Source: Paenibacillus sp. sptzw28 (GTDB lineage Bacteria > Bacillota > Bacilli > Paenibacillales > Paenibacillaceae). From it: 64,000 nt of DNA. The translations under genes were made by a program, and so were the position numbers. This document shows, one piece after another, positions 51,465-62,349 of this stretch. Under the pieces are notes generated by a model that did no database searches, was not told where the DNA came from, and saw nothing but the letters and a program-made list of their open reading frames with translations. Where the stretch lies: contig NZ_CP080545.1 of NCBI RefSeq assembly GCF_019550795.1, positions 5,623,501 to 5,687,500 of the forward strand, given 5' to 3'. The first letter of the stretch is position 1, and every line of letters starts with the position of its first letter.

Positions 51465-53012
51465 TTAATGTTTAAAATGACGGACGCCCGTCAGCACCAT
51501 CGCGATATTGTTCGCATTGGCCACCGCGATCGATTCCTCGTCCTTGATCGAGCCGCCCGGCTGAATGACAGCCGTAATGCCGGCTTTCGCGGCAAGCTCG
51601 AGCGTGTCGCCCATCGGGAAGAACGCATCGGATGCAAGCACTGCGCCTTGCGCTTTCTCTCCCGCCTGCTCGATTGCAATGCGGGCAGCGCCTACCCGGT
51701 TCATCTGGCCTGCGCCCACGCCGACGGTCATATTATCTGCTGCGAGCAGAATTGCGTTCGACTTCACATGCTTGACCACCTTCCAGCCGAAAAGCAGCTG
51801 CTTGAGCTCCTCGTCGGTCGGCTTGCGGTTCGTCACCACTTTGATGTCATCTGCAGACAAGCTGTGAACGTCGCTTTCCTGTACCAGCATGCCGCCGTCA
51901 ACACTTGTTACGAGCCATTCCGGCTTGCGCTCCGCTGCCGCTTGCAGCTCTCCAAGCTTCATCAGGCGGATGTTTTTCTTCTTCGTCAGTACCTCCAGCG
52001 CTTCAGGGGTAAAGTCCGGCGCGATTATAATTTCCAGAAAAATCTCGCCGAGCAGCTGCGCCGTCTCGACTCCTATCGTCCGGTTCGCCGCCACGATGCC
52101 GCCGAAGATCGATGTCGGGTCCGCCGCGTATGCTTTTTGGTACGCTTCATGGATGTCTTTGCCGATGCCGACGCCGCAAGGATTCATATGCTTAACCGCA
52201 ACTACGGCCGGCTCATTGAATTCCTTCACAATGGCAAGCGCCGCGTTCGCGTCGTTGATGTTGTTGTAGGACAGCTCTTTGCCGTGCAGCTGCTTCGCAG
52301 TTGTAATATTGCCTTCTGCTGCAAGGGGCTTGCGGTAGAAGGCCGCCTTCTGATGCGGGTTCTCTCCATATCGGAGATCCTGCACCTTCTCGTATGTGAC
52401 GGTGTAGCGCTCAGGCAGAGGTTCGCCGCCGAGCTTTGATAAATAGTCGCCAATCAGCGCGTCATATGCTCCCGTGTGACGGAATACTTTGGCTGCCAGA
52501 CGTTTGCGCGTATCAAGCGTCGTATCGCCCTGCGCCTTCACCTCTTCAAGGACTGTCCCGTAGTCGGCCGCGTCCACGACAACCGTAACGAATGCATGGT
52601 TCTTCGCCGCCGAGCGAAGCATCGTCGGACCGCCGATATCGATGTTTTCGATCGCGTCCTCGTACGTCACGTCCGGTTTGGCAATCGTTGCTGCGAATGG
52701 GTAAAGGTTAACGACAACGAGGTCGATATAGTCCAGTCCCAGTTCGTTCATCGCTTTCTGGTGCTCTTCATCGTCGCGCACCGCAAGCAGCCCGCTATGT
52801 ACCGCCGGATGCAGCGTCTTTACGCGGCCGTCAAGAATTTCAGGAAATCCCGTCACGTCGGAAATACCGACAACCGGCACGCCTTCTTTCTCAAGCAGAC
52901 TCGACGTTCCGCCGGTCGAAATAATTTGCACGCCAAGCCCCGCAAGCGCTCTTGAAAACTCGACTATGCCCGTTTTGTCCGACACACTGATTAATGCTCT
53001 CCGAATAGCCAA
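51465..53012 (-). CDS. purH: bifunctional AICAR transformylase/IMP cyclohydrolase
   Basis: 515 residues, catalysing the last two steps to IMP: formylation of AICAR with 10-formyl-THF and ring closure. The N-terminal MGS-like cyclohydrolase domain reads [20 protein letters not shown], then [16 protein letters not shown] and [20 protein letters not shown]. The transformylase domain has the catalytic [11 protein letters not shown] (Lys-His) and the [13 protein letters not shown] block. The start is TTG 53012, eight bases after GGGAGG. A 223-base gap separates it from purN, longer than most gaps in this operon and without a visible gene, so some internal transcription or processing is possible. 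It is followed by purD. Confidence 0.97.
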   Translation of the reverse strand: MAIRRALISVSDKTGIVEFSRALAGLGVQIISTGGTSSLLEKEGVPVVGISDVTGFPEILDGRVKTLHPAVHSGLLAVRDDEEHQKAMNELGLDYIDLVVVNLYPFAATIAKPDVTYEDAIENIDIGGPTMLRSAAKNHAFVTVVVDAADYGTVLEEVKAQGDTTLDTRKRLAAKVFRHTGAYDALIGDYLSKLGGEPLPERYTVTYEKVQDLRYGENPHQKAAFYRKPLAAEGNITTAKQLHGKELSYNNINDANAALAIVKEFNEPAVVAVKHMNPCGVGIGKDIHEAYQKAYAADPTSIFGGIVAANRTIGVETAQLLGEIFLEIIIAPDFTPEALEVLTKKKNIRLMKLGELQAAAERKPEWLVTSVDGGMLVQESDVHSLSADDIKVVTNRKPTDEELKQLLFGWKVVKHVKSNAILLAADNMTVGVGAGQMNRVGAARIAIEQAGEKAQGAVLASDAFFPMGDTLELAAKAGITAVIQPGGSIKDEESIAVANANNIAMVLTGVRHFKH

Positions 53013-53235
53013 AAGTTTTACCTCCCGATTGTTGTTATGCGGCTCTGCCCCCGCCGCCTTGGTGCCAAGAATAAGTACATCCGCGACCTCTGCAATCTCA
53101 AGCCAGAAGTTCCGCGTTCTATTTAATACCCTTAAGGTTAGCTGTGCCTTAAATCACACAGAACGCTCATGTAGTTACGTCAGTGACACTATTTCTGCTA
53201 TCTGCATTACAACTAACCGGGATGCTGGCTGCTTC

Positions 53236-53853
53236 TTAACCTGCTGTTACCGTAACATGCCTGCCGTTAATCGTAACTTTGCCCGCGGCGATGCGCTGAA
53301 CGACCCAAGGGAGCAGCTCTTTTTCCGCCGCATGAATGCGCGGCGCAAGCGTCGCTTCCGTGTCGCCGTCCAGCACCTCAACCGTGCGCTGTGCAATAAT
53401 CGGCCCGCTGTCCAGGCCGCCGTCCACAAAATGAACCGTGACCCCCGTTACCTTCACGCCGTAGTCCAGCGCCTGCTTAATCCCGTTAATCCCCGGGAAC
53501 GAAGGCAGAAGTGCAGGATGCACATTTATCATCCGCCCGTAATAAGGCTCGACAAGAACGGGCGTAAGGATCCGCATATAGCCTGCAAGCACAATTAACT
53601 CGATGCCGCGCCGCGCAAGCTCGGCTAGAATCTCCATCTCGTATGCTTCCCGTGAAGAATACTCCTTCGGACGGAACAACATCGTATCAATTCCCGACTT
53701 CCGCGCGCGCTCCACGACCGGCGCTTCCGGCTTGTCACAAACAAGAAGCTCGAGGCTTGCGCCGTCGAGCCGTGCTTGTTTTGCCGCATCAGCAAGAGCT
53801 TGGAAATTGGTTCCCTGCCCCGATGCAAACACGGCCATACGTAAACCCGCCAT
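53236..53853 (-). CDS. purN: phosphoribosylglycinamide formyltransferase
   Basis: 205 residues. It formylates GAR with 10-formyl-THF, the third step. The GART fold opens RMAVFASGQGTNFQALADAA. The catalytic Asn-His-Asp set sits in GYMRILTPVL, then MINVHPALLPSFPGINGI and HFVDGGLDSGPII. The start ATG (complement of 53851-53853) overlaps the purM stop by one base (TAATG), so translation is coupled to purM, which acts later in the pathway. Length and motifs are normal. The first 5 residues (MAGLR) are an extension before the usual MAVFASG start; an ATG at the sixth codon is a second possible start. Confidence 0.96.
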   Translation of the reverse strand: MAGLRMAVFASGQGTNFQALADAAKQARLDGASLELLVCDKPEAPVVERARKSGIDTMLFRPKEYSSREAYEMEILAELARRGIELIVLAGYMRILTPVLVEPYYGRMINVHPALLPSFPGINGIKQALDYGVKVTGVTVHFVDGGLDSGPIIAQRTVEVLDGDTEATLAPRIHAAEKELLPWVVQRIAAGKVTINGRHVTVTAG

Positions 53854-54896
53854 TACACATCCGCTCCCGTAAAGGTTACGATGCGGCTTCCTTCTGTCAC
53901 GCTGCCGATCCTGTACGCATCTTCCCCAAGCTCTTGGGCTATGCGCAGCGCTTCCTCCGCTTGATCGGCAGAGACGACGACGATCATGCCTACACCCATG
54001 TTGAATGTTGTAAACATGTCACGGTTTGTAATGCTGCCTTTTTCCTGCATCAGCTTGAAAATAGGCTGGATCGGCCAGGAGCCGTATTCCACATTGACGT
54101 TTACTCCTTCCGGCAGCACGCGCGGTATGTTCTCTATAAAGCCGCCTCCGGTAATGTGCGCCATACCTTTGACCGTTACCCGTTTGATCAGCTCGAGCGC
54201 CGACTTTACATAAATGCGCGTAGGCTCCAGTACGACGTCGCCAAGCTTCTTGCCTTCCAGCTCGGCAAGCGTGTCGTTCAGGCTATATCCGCCGCTCTCC
54301 AGCAGCAGCCGCCGAACAAGCGAGAAACCATTGCTGTGGATTCCGCTCGACGCAAGCCCGAGGACCACATCTCCCGGTGCAATCGTTGAACCGTCGATAA
54401 TCTTCTTTTTATCAACGATACCTACGGTAAATCCAGCTATATCGTATTCATCGCTTTGATACATCCCGGGCATTTCCGCCGTTTCGCCGCCGATCAGCGC
54501 GCAGCCGGACTGCAGGCAGCCATCCGAGATTCCTTTGACAATCGCTTCGATTTTCTCGGGGACCACTTTGCCGCAAGCCAGATAATCCAGGAAGAACAGC
54601 GGCTCCGCACCTTGAACGACGATGTCGTTCACACACATGGCAACCGCGTCAATACCGATGGTATCGTGTTTATCCATGGCAAATGCGATTTTCAGCTTCG
54701 TGCCGACACCGTCGGTGCCCGAGACAAGAACCGGTTCTTCGTACTTGTCTTTGTTCAGTCCGAACAGCGCGCCGAAGCCGCCCAAATCGGTCAAAACTTC
54801 CGGCCGGAACGTTTTTTTCACGTGCTTCTTCATTCGTTCGACCGCTTCGTTTCCCGCCGCTATATCGACTCCGGCTTGTTTATACGCTTCTGCCAC
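53853..54896 (-). CDS. purM: phosphoribosylformylglycinamidine cyclo-ligase (AIR synthetase)
   Basis: About 347 residues. It closes the imidazole ring of FGAM to AIR using ATP. Its fold is shared with PurL. Motifs are [20 protein letters not shown], then [20 protein letters not shown], and [16 protein letters not shown] with metal and ATP contacts. GTG 54896 was chosen because AAGGAG lies eight bases before it and [15 protein letters not shown] matches the Bacillus N-terminus; the GTG three codons upstream would overlap the ribosome site. The gene overlaps purN by one base. Upstream of it is the 184-base repeat array that separates it from purF. Confidence 0.97.
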   Translation of the reverse strand: MAEAYKQAGVDIAAGNEAVERMKKHVKKTFRPEVLTDLGGFGALFGLNKDKYEEPVLVSGTDGVGTKLKIAFAMDKHDTIGIDAVAMCVNDIVVQGAEPLFFLDYLACGKVVPEKIEAIVKGISDGCLQSGCALIGGETAEMPGMYQSDEYDIAGFTVGIVDKKKIIDGSTIAPGDVVLGLASSGIHSNGFSLVRRLLLESGGYSLNDTLAELEGKKLGDVVLEPTRIYVKSALELIKRVTVKGMAHITGGGFIENIPRVLPEGVNVNVEYGSWPIQPIFKLMQEKGSITNRDMFTTFNMGVGMIVVVSADQAEEALRIAQELGEDAYRIGSVTEGSRIVTFTGADV

Positions 54897-54926
54897 TTGG
54901 GTCACTCCTTAAACGATAATTATTAA

Positions 54927-55110
54927 GGCGTTTTCTCCGAAAACGCTGCTTCGTAAGCATAAGCTTGTGTTTTCAGAGAAAACGCTGCATCGTAAGCATA
55001 AGCTTTGGCGTTTTCGAAGAAAACGCCGCACCGTAAGCATAAGCTTTGGCGTTTTCGAAGAAAACGCTGCACCGTAAGCATAGGCTTTAGGCGTTTTCGA
55101 AGGAAACGCT
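54927..55110. repeat. tandem array of 40-42-base hairpin repeats between purF and purM
   Basis: Five contiguous units: 54927-54966, 54967-55006, 55007-55047, 55048-55089 and a partial 55090-55110. Each has a self-complementary GCGTTTTC-GAAAACGC head and a conserved tail GTAAGCATAAGCTT. Units 3 and 4 are nearly identical; units 1 and 2 have diverged most. There are no spacers, so this is not CRISPR. The array lies 4 bases past the purF stop and 30 bases before the purM start and must be transcribed with the operon, forming a string of hairpins in the messenger RNA. Confidence 0.9.
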
Positions 55111-55113
55111 AAA

Positions 55114-56592
55114 CTAGCAGCTGCAGCTCTTCTCAGACGTCGGATCGACCGGCGTCGGGTAGTCGTTATTGAAGCAGGCCATGCACATCCCGCCATTCTT
55201 GCCTTCGTTAGGGCCAACCGCTTCGATCAGTCCTTCTTCACTTAGAAAATAGAGCGAATCCGCATTAATGGCTGCCCGGATCTCTTCGACCGTCTTCTGA
55301 GAGGCAATCAGTTCTTTGCGGTCCGGCGTATCGATTCCATAATAGCAAGGATTGGCAAATGGAGGCGAAGTAATCCGAACATGCACCTCAGTCGCGCCGG
55401 CTTCACGAAGCAGGTTGACGATCCGCAGAGACGTCGTGCCGCGCACGATGGAGTCGTCGATCATGACAACGCGTTTGCCCTCGACCACCTTGCGGACGGC
55501 CGACAGCTTCATCTTGACGCCTTTCTCGCGCAGCTCCTGAGAAGGCTGGATGAACGTACGACCTGTATACTTGTTCTTGATCAGTCCAAGCTCGTATGGA
55601 ATGCCCGTCTGCTCGGCGTAACCGATCGCCGCGGAAATACTCGAGTCGGGAACGCCGGTTACCACATCCGCATCGACGAAGGATTCCAGCGCCAGCTTCT
55701 GCCCCATCCTTTTGCGTGCGGAATGAAGGTTAATGCCATTAATGTCGCTGTCCGGTCTTGCAAAATAAATATATTCCATCGCGCACGTCGCGCGGCGCTC
55801 CATCATCTCGAAACGGTCGACCCGAAGACCGTCGCTATCGAGAATAAGCAGCTCGCCTGGCTGAACGTCCCGCTCGTACACGGCGCCGCACGTTTCGAGC
55901 GCGCATGTCTCGGACGCGAATACATAGCCGCCGTCAAGCTTGCCCATAACCAGCGGCCGCAGGCCATGCGGGTCGGAAGCGACAAGCATCTTGTTGTTCG
56001 TCATAATAAGAAAAGCGAACCCTCCGATAATACGCTGCAGCGCCTCTTTGGCCGCAGTTACAAAATCTTTGCTGGACCGCGCGATCAGGTGGGCGATAAC
56101 CTCGGTGTCGCTTGTCGTTTGAAAGATAGAGCCCTGGTTCTCAAGCTCCTTCCGAATGGAAGGCGCATTAACAATGTTGCCGTTCGTTGCGACCGCCAGA
56201 TCGCCGTCACGGTACTTGAAAACAAGCGGCTGAGCGTTGGCAAGCTTGCTCTCGCCTGCTGTCGAGTAGCGGACATGCCCGATTATACGGTCGCCCTGCA
56301 GCGTATCAAGCCGGTCCTTGTCAAACACTTCCTTCACAAGACCCATACCCCGGTGATAAGTGAACTTCCCGTCGTTCTTGGAGTCAACCGCGCACATTCC
56401 GGAGCTTTCTTCGCCCCTGTGCTGCAGCGCGTGCAGGCCGTAGTAACCCAGAGACGATGCATCCCGGATGCCGAACACCCCGAATACGCCGCACTCCTCA
56501 CGCAATTTGTCGAAAATGTCGTCCCGCCCTATACCCTCATTGTAGTGAGCGCCCGTCCACAGCTTGGGAAGCTGCTTCACTTCATCAGACAT
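55114..56592 (-). CDS. purF: amidophosphoribosyltransferase
   Basis: 492 residues. It makes phosphoribosylamine from PRPP and glutamine, the committed first step. The N-terminal Ntn glutaminase has a propeptide that ends before C34 ([14 protein letters not shown]); removal of residues 1-33 frees the catalytic Cys. Other motifs are [20 protein letters not shown] and [19 protein letters not shown]. The phosphoribosyltransferase domain has [20 protein letters not shown], the PRPP loop. The C-terminal [11 protein letters not shown]ys residues fit the iron-sulphur cluster of Bacillus-type PurF. Its start overlaps the purL end by 16 bases. The stop codon is directly followed by the hairpin repeat array. 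Confidence 0.97.
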   Translation of the reverse strand: MSDEVKQLPKLWTGAHYNEGIGRDDIFDKLREECGVFGVFGIRDASSLGYYGLHALQHRGEESSGMCAVDSKNDGKFTYHRGMGLVKEVFDKDRLDTLQGDRIIGHVRYSTAGESKLANAQPLVFKYRDGDLAVATNGNIVNAPSIRKELENQGSIFQTTSDTEVIAHLIARSSKDFVTAAKEALQRIIGGFAFLIMTNNKMLVASDPHGLRPLVMGKLDGGYVFASETCALETCGAVYERDVQPGELLILDSDGLRVDRFEMMERRATCAMEYIYFARPDSDINGINLHSARKRMGQKLALESFVDADVVTGVPDSSISAAIGYAEQTGIPYELGLIKNKYTGRTFIQPSQELREKGVKMKLSAVRKVVEGKRVVMIDDSIVRGTTSLRIVNLLREAGATEVHVRITSPPFANPCYYGIDTPDRKELIASQKTVEEIRAAINADSLYFLSEEGLIEAVGPNEGKNGGMCMACFNNDYPTPVDPTSEKSCSC

Positions 56593-58820
56593 GGAATCGC
56601 ATCCTTCCAGACCTTCTCCAGTTGCTCAACCGACGCGTTAACGCCCGGTTTGCCGTTGATGTTGATGATCAGTCCGCTGCCGCGTACGACGCCGAGTTGC
56701 ACGTTCGGTACGCCTTGCTCCGTCAAATATGCCATCAGCCTCGAAGCTTGGTCCGATTTAGCCGACAGTAGAATACGCGATTGTGATTCGCTGAACAGCG
56801 CTGCATCTGCACGCAGCTCGGTCGCCACGTTCACTTCCGCGCCGAGCTTACCGCTGATGCAGGATTCCGCCAAGGCTACCGCCAGTCCGCCCTCTGACAA
56901 GTCATGCGCGGAGGCGACAAGTCCTTGCCGTATGGCGCCAAGCACGGTATTCAGCAGTTTTTTCTCTGTTGCCAAATCAATCTGCGGCGGACGGCCTTCC
57001 GTGCGGCCTTGAAGTACGTACTGCAGCTCGCTGCCGCCGAATTCATGCTTCGTCTCGCCGAGCAGAATGATGACATCGCCCTCGGCTTTAAAGCCTTGAG
57101 ACGTAATATGGTCCGTATCCTGAACCAGACCCACCATACCGATAACAGGCGTCGGGTAAATGGCGCCCTTCGCGTTCTCGTTATACAAGCTGACATTACC
57201 GCCGATAACAGGCGTATCCAGAACACGGCAGGCTTCGGACATGCCGTCCGCCGACTTCTCGAGCTGCCAGAATACTTCCGGCTTCTCGGGATTGCCGAAG
57301 TTCAGGTTATCCGTAATCGCCAGAGGCTCTGCGCCGGAGCAAACGATATTGCGCGCCGCTTCCGCCACCGCGATGCGGCCGCCAACCTCGGGATCCAGAT
57401 AAACATAACGACCGTTACAGTCAGTGGTCATCGCAAGCGCTTTGCGCGAGCCCCGAATCGTTACGACTGCAGCATCTGAACCCGGCTGTACCGCCGTACT
57501 CGTGCGAACCATATAGTCATATTGATTATATACCCATTCTTTGCTTGCAACTGTTGGAGAAGCCAGTACTTTCTTAAGCGCATCCGTCAAATCCGTTACT
57601 TCCGGATAAGCCGTCGTATCGATCTTGGCATTCTGTTCATAGTATGCCGGCTCTTTCGACGGTTTATTGTAAACCGGGCACTCGTCAACGAGAGCTTTTA
57701 CCGGCATATCCGCCACTTCCCGGCCTTGATGGAACAGACGCAGGCGGCCATCGTCGGTTACTTTACCGACCTTAGCACATATGATTCCCCAACGGTCGAA
57801 AATTTCCTTCGCCTGCGCTTCATGCTGCGGTTCAACGACGAACAGCATCCGCTCCTGCGATTCGGAGAGCATCATTTCATATGGAGTCATGCCCGCTTCA
57901 CGCTGAGGCACTTCGTCGAGATACAGCTCAAGACCGTTGCCCGCCTTGGACGCCATCTCAGCGCTGGAGCAGGTAAGGCCCGCCGCGCCCATGTCCTGGA
58001 TGCCGAGGACGATGCCGGAATCGATCAGCTCGAGCGTCGCTTCCATGACCAGCTTTTCCATGAACGGATCGCCGACCTGTACCGCAGGGCGCTTGGCTTC
58101 GGATTCGGCAGTCAACTCCTCCGATGCAAACGTCGCACCGTGGATACCGTCCCGGCCTGTCGCCGGGCCAACGTAGAAGACCGGGTTGCCGACGCCTTTA
58201 GCGACGCCGCGCTGAATTTTATCGTGATCGATGAGGCCTACGCACATCGCATTAACGAGCGGATTTCCCTCATAGCTTTCGTCGAACATTACTTCGCCCG
58301 CAACCGTCGGGATACCGATACAGTTACCATACCCCGCGATACCACTGACGACGTGTTCAAAAATATATTTTACGCGCTCATTCTCCAAGCGGCCGAAACG
58401 CAGGCTGTTCAGCAGTGCAACAGGACGCGCTCCCATCGAAAAAATATCGCGGATTATGCCGCCTACGCCCGTCGCGGCGCCTTGGTATGGCTCAATCGCC
58501 GACGGATGGTTATGCGATTCGATTTTGAATACAACCGCCTGATTATCGCCGATATCGACTATACCGGCGCCTTCGCCCGGTCCCATCAGAACGCGAGGTC
58601 CGGTAACGGGAAACTTCTTCAGAATAGGCTTGGAATTCTTGTACGAGCAGTGCTCGGACCACATGACGCTGAATACGCCGATTTCGGTGTAGTTCGGCTT
58701 GCGGCCCAGAAAACCGCAAATAAGCTCGTATTCGCTGTCCGTTACGCCCATCTGCTTGTAAACCTGCTGACTCGCGATTTGCTCAGGCGTCGGTTCCTTA
58801 GCTGTTAACTGCTGCGCCAT
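56577..58820 (-). CDS. purL: phosphoribosylformylglycinamidine synthase, large subunit
   Basis: About 747 residues. It converts FGAR to FGAM with ATP and ammonia from PurQ, in a complex with PurS. Motifs are [20 protein letters not shown], then [20 protein letters not shown] and [37 protein letters not shown] and [19 protein letters not shown] are also present. This is the small (Bacillus-type) PurL that needs separate PurQ and PurS, both encoded upstream. ATG 58820 has GGAGGGAAC at good spacing, lies inside the purQ end (23-base overlap) and matches relatives; an ATG six codons earlier was rejected. It is followed by purF with a 16-base overlap. Confidence 0.97.
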   Translation of the reverse strand: MAQQLTAKEPTPEQIASQQVYKQMGVTDSEYELICGFLGRKPNYTEIGVFSVMWSEHCSYKNSKPILKKFPVTGPRVLMGPGEGAGIVDIGDNQAVVFKIESHNHPSAIEPYQGAATGVGGIIRDIFSMGARPVALLNSLRFGRLENERVKYIFEHVVSGIAGYGNCIGIPTVAGEVMFDESYEGNPLVNAMCVGLIDHDKIQRGVAKGVGNPVFYVGPATGRDGIHGATFASEELTAESEAKRPAVQVGDPFMEKLVMEATLELIDSGIVLGIQDMGAAGLTCSSAEMASKAGNGLELYLDEVPQREAGMTPYEMMLSESQERMLFVVEPQHEAQAKEIFDRWGIICAKVGKVTDDGRLRLFHQGREVADMPVKALVDECPVYNKPSKEPAYYEQNAKIDTTAYPEVTDLTDALKKVLASPTVASKEWVYNQYDYMVRTSTAVQPGSDAAVVTIRGSRKALAMTTDCNGRYVYLDPEVGGRIAVAEAARNIVCSGAEPLAITDNLNFGNPEKPEVFWQLEKSADGMSEACRVLDTPVIGGNVSLYNENAKGAIYPTPVIGMVGLVQDTDHITSQGFKAEGDVIILLGETKHEFGGSELQYVLQGRTEGRPPQIDLATEKKLLNTVLGAIRQGLVASAHDLSEGGLAVALAESCISGKLGAEVNVATELRADAALFSESQSRILLSAKSDQASRLMAYLTEQGVPNVQLGVVRGSGLIININGKPGVNASVEQLEKVWKDAIPCLMK

Positions 58821-59493
58821 TCTGTTCCCTCCATGCATTCAAGATCGATGTAAACATCCGTTTGCCGTCTTCCGAGCCGAGCAGCTGATGGACAGCACGC
58901 TCGGGATGCGGCATCATACCAACGACATTGCCGCGTTCGTTGCAGATCCCTGCGATGTCTTCGACCGATCCGTTCGGATTTGCTCCCGCTTTATAACGGA
59001 ACACGATTTGATTGTTTGCTTTCAATTGAGCGAGCGTGGCATCGTCGCAGTAATAGTTGCCTTCGCCGTGAGCGATCGGAATGTCGATCAGTTCGCCCTT
59101 CGAGTACTGGTTCGTGAACGCTGTTTCGTTGCTCACAACTTCAAGCAGTGCCGAATGGCAGCGGAATTTCATACCGCTGTTGCGGCGAAGCGCCCCTGGC
59201 AGCAGTCCCGCTTCCGTCAGAATTTGGAACCCGTTGCAGATTCCAAGTACAAACTTTCCGGCTTCAGCGGCTTTTTTCACTTCGTTCATGACCGGAGCGA
59301 ACCTGGCGATTGCGCCGCAGCGCAGGTAATCTCCGTAGGAGAAACCGCCGGGCACCAGAATCGCGTCATAGCCGGACAGATCCGTCGTCGTGTGCCATAC
59401 GTAATCGACTTCTTGACCGATTGTGTCTTCAACCGCTTTATAGCAGTCGATATCGCAGTTCGAGCCTGGAAAAACGAGTACAGCGAACTTCAT
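58798..59493 (-). CDS. purQ: phosphoribosylformylglycinamidine synthase, glutaminase subunit
   Basis: 231 residues, a class I glutamine amidotransferase that supplies ammonia to PurL. It opens [20 protein letters not shown]. The nucleophile is C86 in [10 protein letters not shown], and the His-Glu pair is in [15 protein letters not shown] near 200. [16 protein letters not shown] is the family block before the elbow. The start ATG 59493 lies three bases after the purS stop, so translation is coupled; the last 23 bases overlap purL. Length and motifs are normal. It is active only as part of the PurL-PurQ-PurS complex. Confidence 0.96.
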   Translation of the reverse strand: MKFAVLVFPGSNCDIDCYKAVEDTIGQEVDYVWHTTTDLSGYDAILVPGGFSYGDYLRCGAIARFAPVMNEVKKAAEAGKFVLGICNGFQILTEAGLLPGALRRNSGMKFRCHSALLEVVSNETAFTNQYSKGELIDIPIAHGEGNYYCDDATLAQLKANNQIVFRYKAGANPNGSVEDIAGICNERGNVVGMMPHPERAVHQLLGSEDGKRMFTSILNAWREQNGAAVNS

Positions 59494-59496
59494 CGT

Positions 59497-59739
59497 TTAT
59501 CCCTCCAATTCGAAGCGGTAATCTTCGATAACCGTGTTGGCCAGCAGCTTCTCGCACATTTCTTTCAAACGGGTTTCCGCTTGGGCGCGGTCGCTTGTGT
59601 TCAGGTCCAGTTCCAAATATTTGCCGATCCTGACTTTGCCCACATCATCAAAACCCATTGAGTGCAGGGCGCCTTGTACGGCGCTGCCTTGCGGGTCGAG
59701 CACGTTTTGCTTGATTGTCACGTAAACCGTTGCTTTCAT
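59497..59739 (-). CDS. purS: phosphoribosylformylglycinamidine synthase, PurS subunit
   Basis: 80 residues, MKATVYVTIKQNVLDPQGSA, then LHSMGFDDVGKVRIGKYLEL and CEKLLANTVIEDYRFELE. PurS bridges PurQ and PurL in the FGAM synthase complex of Bacilli. ATG 59739 matches the family start and has AGGAGGCG about ten bases upstream; an in-frame start 19 codons earlier lies before that ribosome site and was rejected. It comes after a 353-base structured gap that follows purC, unusual for this operon. It is followed after three bases by purQ. Confidence 0.95.
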   Translation of the reverse strand: MKATVYVTIKQNVLDPQGSAVQGALHSMGFDDVGKVRIGKYLELDLNTSDRAQAETRLKEMCEKLLANTVIEDYRFELEG

Positions 59740-60092
59740 GGGGTGGTTCGCCTCCTGAACATGTTTGGGGATCGGGTGGAAAATGAGATTCCGCAAACCG
59801 CGGGTAATGTCCGCCTGAGCGGATGCTCCGAAGCGAGTTTTCTTACGAAAACTTTTAGCTGTTGAACCCGGGAAACTTGAACAACGATTACATGTTGTTT
59901 CCCGGCTTCAAAGGCGATCGCTTCGCTCTCCGGCGGACATTCCGCTATTAGCTTTTCATTTTTCCGGTGGAAACATTTTTCTAAAGCTCACTGTTGCAGT
60001 AAAGTCGCTCGCTGACTATATGCAGCTCGCGGTTTTATAAGGTGCGGGGCATCTTTGCTTACCCCGCGTTTTATTGTAGGAAAGGCCAGCTC
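59740..60092. other. structured intercistronic region between purC and purS
   Basis: No gene is seen in these 353 bases. The region contains nested inverted repeats: outer arms AATGTCCGCC (59806-59815) and GGCGGACATT (59932-59941); a seven-pair hairpin AGTTTTC-TTAC-GAAAACT (59836-59853); and a long hairpin at 59868-59905 (CCGGGAAAC with GTTTCCCGG, with an inner AACAAC-GTTGTT stem). The ribosome site of purS is at the left end. Confidence 0.7.
60044..60067 (-). terminator. GC-rich hairpin after purC, weak or partial terminator
   Basis: GCGGGG and CCCCGC pair with A/T-rich extension, 26 bases past the purC stop. On the minus strand it is followed by ACCTTATAAAACC, a poor T run, so most transcripts should read through to purS. 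It may lower expression of distal genes or protect the 3' end of a processed purEKBC message. Confidence 0.45.
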
Positions 60093-60983
60093 CTATAGGG
60101 AGGCACCGGTCAGGCGTTCGTAGATGTCAACATAGCGGCGAGTCGTTTCATCGACAACATGCTGCGGCAGCGGGTCGGGCTTGCTGTTCTTATCCCAGTC
60201 GGAGCCGAGCAGATATACTCGCACAGGTTCTTTATCCATGCTGTCGATTTCGATGTCGTATGCATAGTTTTCTTCCGCCCAGAAACGGGAAGAATCCGGT
60301 GTGAAGATCTCGTCGATCAATATGACTTTACCATCGATAAGTCCGAATTCGAATTTACAATCAGCAAGAATAATGCCGCGCTCTTCGCAGTATGCACGGG
60401 CGAACTCGTACAGCTTTATGCTGTGTTCGCGCAGCTCCAGGGCCAGCTCTGCTCCAACCAGCTCCTGCATGCGCTCGAATGGAATGTCTTCGTCGTGGCC
60501 GACATCGTTCTTGGCTGCAGGCGTAAACAGCGGCTGCTCGAAACGCTCGTTTTTGCGCAAGCCGGCGGGCAGCTTGATTCCGTTGATTGCAGATGTTTGC
60601 ACATATTGTCTCCAACCACTGCCCGTGATATAGCCTCTCACTACACATTCGATGTCGATTCGCTCCGCTTTTTTCGTTACCATGATCCGGTTCTTCAAGA
60701 GCTCCGGTTCTGTAATTAGATCGCCAAGTCTGGCCACATCGGTGTGAACGACATGATTGGTCTGAATTGCAGCCGTTTGCTCAAACCAGAACGCCGACAG
60801 ACGGTTAAGCACGTTGCCTTTCTCCGGTACCGCCGGATCAAGAACATAATCAAACGCGCTGATGCGGTCCGTAACGACGATCAGGTAATGCTCGCCGAGA
60901 TCGTAAAGCTCGCGCACCTTTCCTTTATAAAGCAGCGGAGCCTTTACGTAATCAACAGCAGTCGACAATGCTTGTGCAGTCAT
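60093..60983 (-). CDS. purC: SAICAR synthetase
   Basis: 296 residues, the longer PurC type. It joins CAIR and aspartate with ATP. Motifs are LLYKGKVRELYDLGEHYLIV, then TDRISAFDYVLDPAVPEKGN, ECVVRGYITGSGWRQY and LADCKFEFGLIDGKVILIDE followed by IFTPDSSRFWAEENY. GGGAGAGAGAAG precedes the ATG. It lies 64 bases after purB. The purC stop is followed by a GC hairpin and the long structured gap before purS. The enzyme is cytoplasmic and acts between PurE/K and PurB in the pathway. Confidence 0.96.
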   Translation of the reverse strand: MTAQALSTAVDYVKAPLLYKGKVRELYDLGEHYLIVVTDRISAFDYVLDPAVPEKGNVLNRLSAFWFEQTAAIQTNHVVHTDVARLGDLITEPELLKNRIMVTKKAERIDIECVVRGYITGSGWRQYVQTSAINGIKLPAGLRKNERFEQPLFTPAAKNDVGHDEDIPFERMQELVGAELALELREHSIKLYEFARAYCEERGIILADCKFEFGLIDGKVILIDEIFTPDSSRFWAEENYAYDIEIDSMDKEPVRVYLLGSDWDKNSKPDPLPQHVVDETTRRYVDIYERLTGASL

Positions 60984-61047
60984 CTTCTCTCTCCCTTGTC
61001 ACTGCCACCGCAGATGCATGCGGGATATCCGCAGCCCGGTCGGCAGG

Positions 61048-62343
61048 TTAGATCAATTCCAGACGTTTGAAAATCGTGTCCACATGCTTCAGGTGCCATG
61101 TCGGATTGAAGGCGTCATCGATCTCTTCCGGCGACAGAACGCTGGTAATTTCCGGCGTCGATTCGATAATGTCGCGGAACTGACGCTGCTCTTCCCATGC
61201 CTGCATAGCACGAGGCTGAACCGTGTCATATGCCTGCTCGCGGCTGAAGCCTTTGTCGATCAGCTTCGTCATAACGCGTCCGGAGAACGGCACGCCGTAT
61301 GTGCGCTGCATGTTGCGCTTCATATTTTCCGGGAACACGGTGAGATTCTTAATGATGTTGCCAAGACGGTTAAGCATATAGTTGAGAAGCATCGTTGCAT
61401 CCGGCAAAATTACTCGCTCGACCGATGAGTGGCTGATATCGCGCTCATGCCACAAAGTGACGTTCTCGTATGCGGAAATCATATGGCCGCGAATAACGCG
61501 GGCAAGTCCGGAAATATTCTCGCAGCCGATCGGATTGCGTTTGTGCGGCATAGCCGACGACCCCTTCTGCCCCTTGGCGAACGGCTCTTCCACTTCCCGG
61601 AATTCGCTCTTCTGAAGAGCGCGAATTTCCGTCGCGAACTTGTCGAGCGACGTCGCGATCAGCGCGAGAGTCGCCATATATTCCGCATGACGGTCGCGCT
61701 GCAGCGTTTGCGTCGAGATCGGCGCCGGAGAAATACCCAGCTTGCGGCAGGTGAATTCCTCCACAAACGGCTCGATATTGGCATAGGTGCCCACAGCGCC
61801 GGAGATTTTGCCGAACTGTACGCCGTTTGCCGCATGACGGAAACGTTCCAGATTGCGTTTCATTTCCTCGTACCAGAGCGCCACCTTAAGACCGAACGTA
61901 GTCGGCTCGGCATGCACTCCATGCGTACGGCCCATCATTGGAGTGTCTTTATAAGCAACCGCTTGTCCGCGGAGAATTTCAATGAAATTGATGATATCCC
62001 GCTCCAGAATCGTATTAGCCTGCAGCAGAAGAAAGCCAAGTGCGGTATCGACAACGTCAGTCGAGGTAAGACCGTAATGAACCCACTTGCGCTCGGGACC
62101 TACCGTTTCGGATACCGCGCGCGTGAAGGCGATGACGTCATGCCGCGTTTCCAGTTCGATCTCGTTAATGCGGTCGATGTTGAAGGTCGCGCTTCTGCGG
62201 AGCGCTTCAACGTCCTCCCGTGGAATTACGCCGAGCTCTACCCAAGCCTCGCACGCGCAAAGCTCAACCTCGAGCCACGCCTTAAATTTGTTCTCTTCGG
62301 TCCAGATCGCTCTCATTTCCGGTCTGCTGTAACGTTCTAACAT
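61048..62343 (-). CDS. purB: adenylosuccinate lyase
   Basis: 431 residues, a homotetrameric lyase that releases fumarate from SAICAR and from adenylosuccinate, so it acts in both IMP and AMP synthesis. Motifs are [20 protein letters not shown], then [20 protein letters not shown] and [20 protein letters not shown]. The family signature is [19 protein letters not shown], carrying the flexible catalytic loop. Length and motifs are normal for the Bacillus type. It starts six bases after the purK stop and is followed by purC after 64 bases. Confidence 0.97.
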   Translation of the reverse strand: MLERYSRPEMRAIWTEENKFKAWLEVELCACEAWVELGVIPREDVEALRRSATFNIDRINEIELETRHDVIAFTRAVSETVGPERKWVHYGLTSTDVVDTALGFLLLQANTILERDIINFIEILRGQAVAYKDTPMMGRTHGVHAEPTTFGLKVALWYEEMKRNLERFRHAANGVQFGKISGAVGTYANIEPFVEEFTCRKLGISPAPISTQTLQRDRHAEYMATLALIATSLDKFATEIRALQKSEFREVEEPFAKGQKGSSAMPHKRNPIGCENISGLARVIRGHMISAYENVTLWHERDISHSSVERVILPDATMLLNYMLNRLGNIIKNLTVFPENMKRNMQRTYGVPFSGRVMTKLIDKGFSREQAYDTVQPRAMQAWEEQRQFRDIIESTPEITSVLSPEEIDDAFNPTWHLKHVDTIFKRLELI

Positions 62344-62349
62344 GACTTG

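Noticed and set aside
54927..55110. CRISPR array
   Set aside because: Repeat units are contiguous, with no unique spacers between them, and there are no cas genes nearby.
54909..55217. Minus-strand frame of 102 codons through the purF-purM repeats
   Set aside because: It starts inside purF and its repeats follow from the tandem DNA units; no ribosome site or family supports it.
55381..57012. 543-codon plus-strand frame opposite purF and purL
   Set aside because: It is antisense to two well-identified genes; long open antisense frames are common in this GC-rich codon usage.
57522..58808. 428-codon plus-strand frame opposite purL
   Set aside because: Same reason: it mirrors purL codons and shows no motif of its own.
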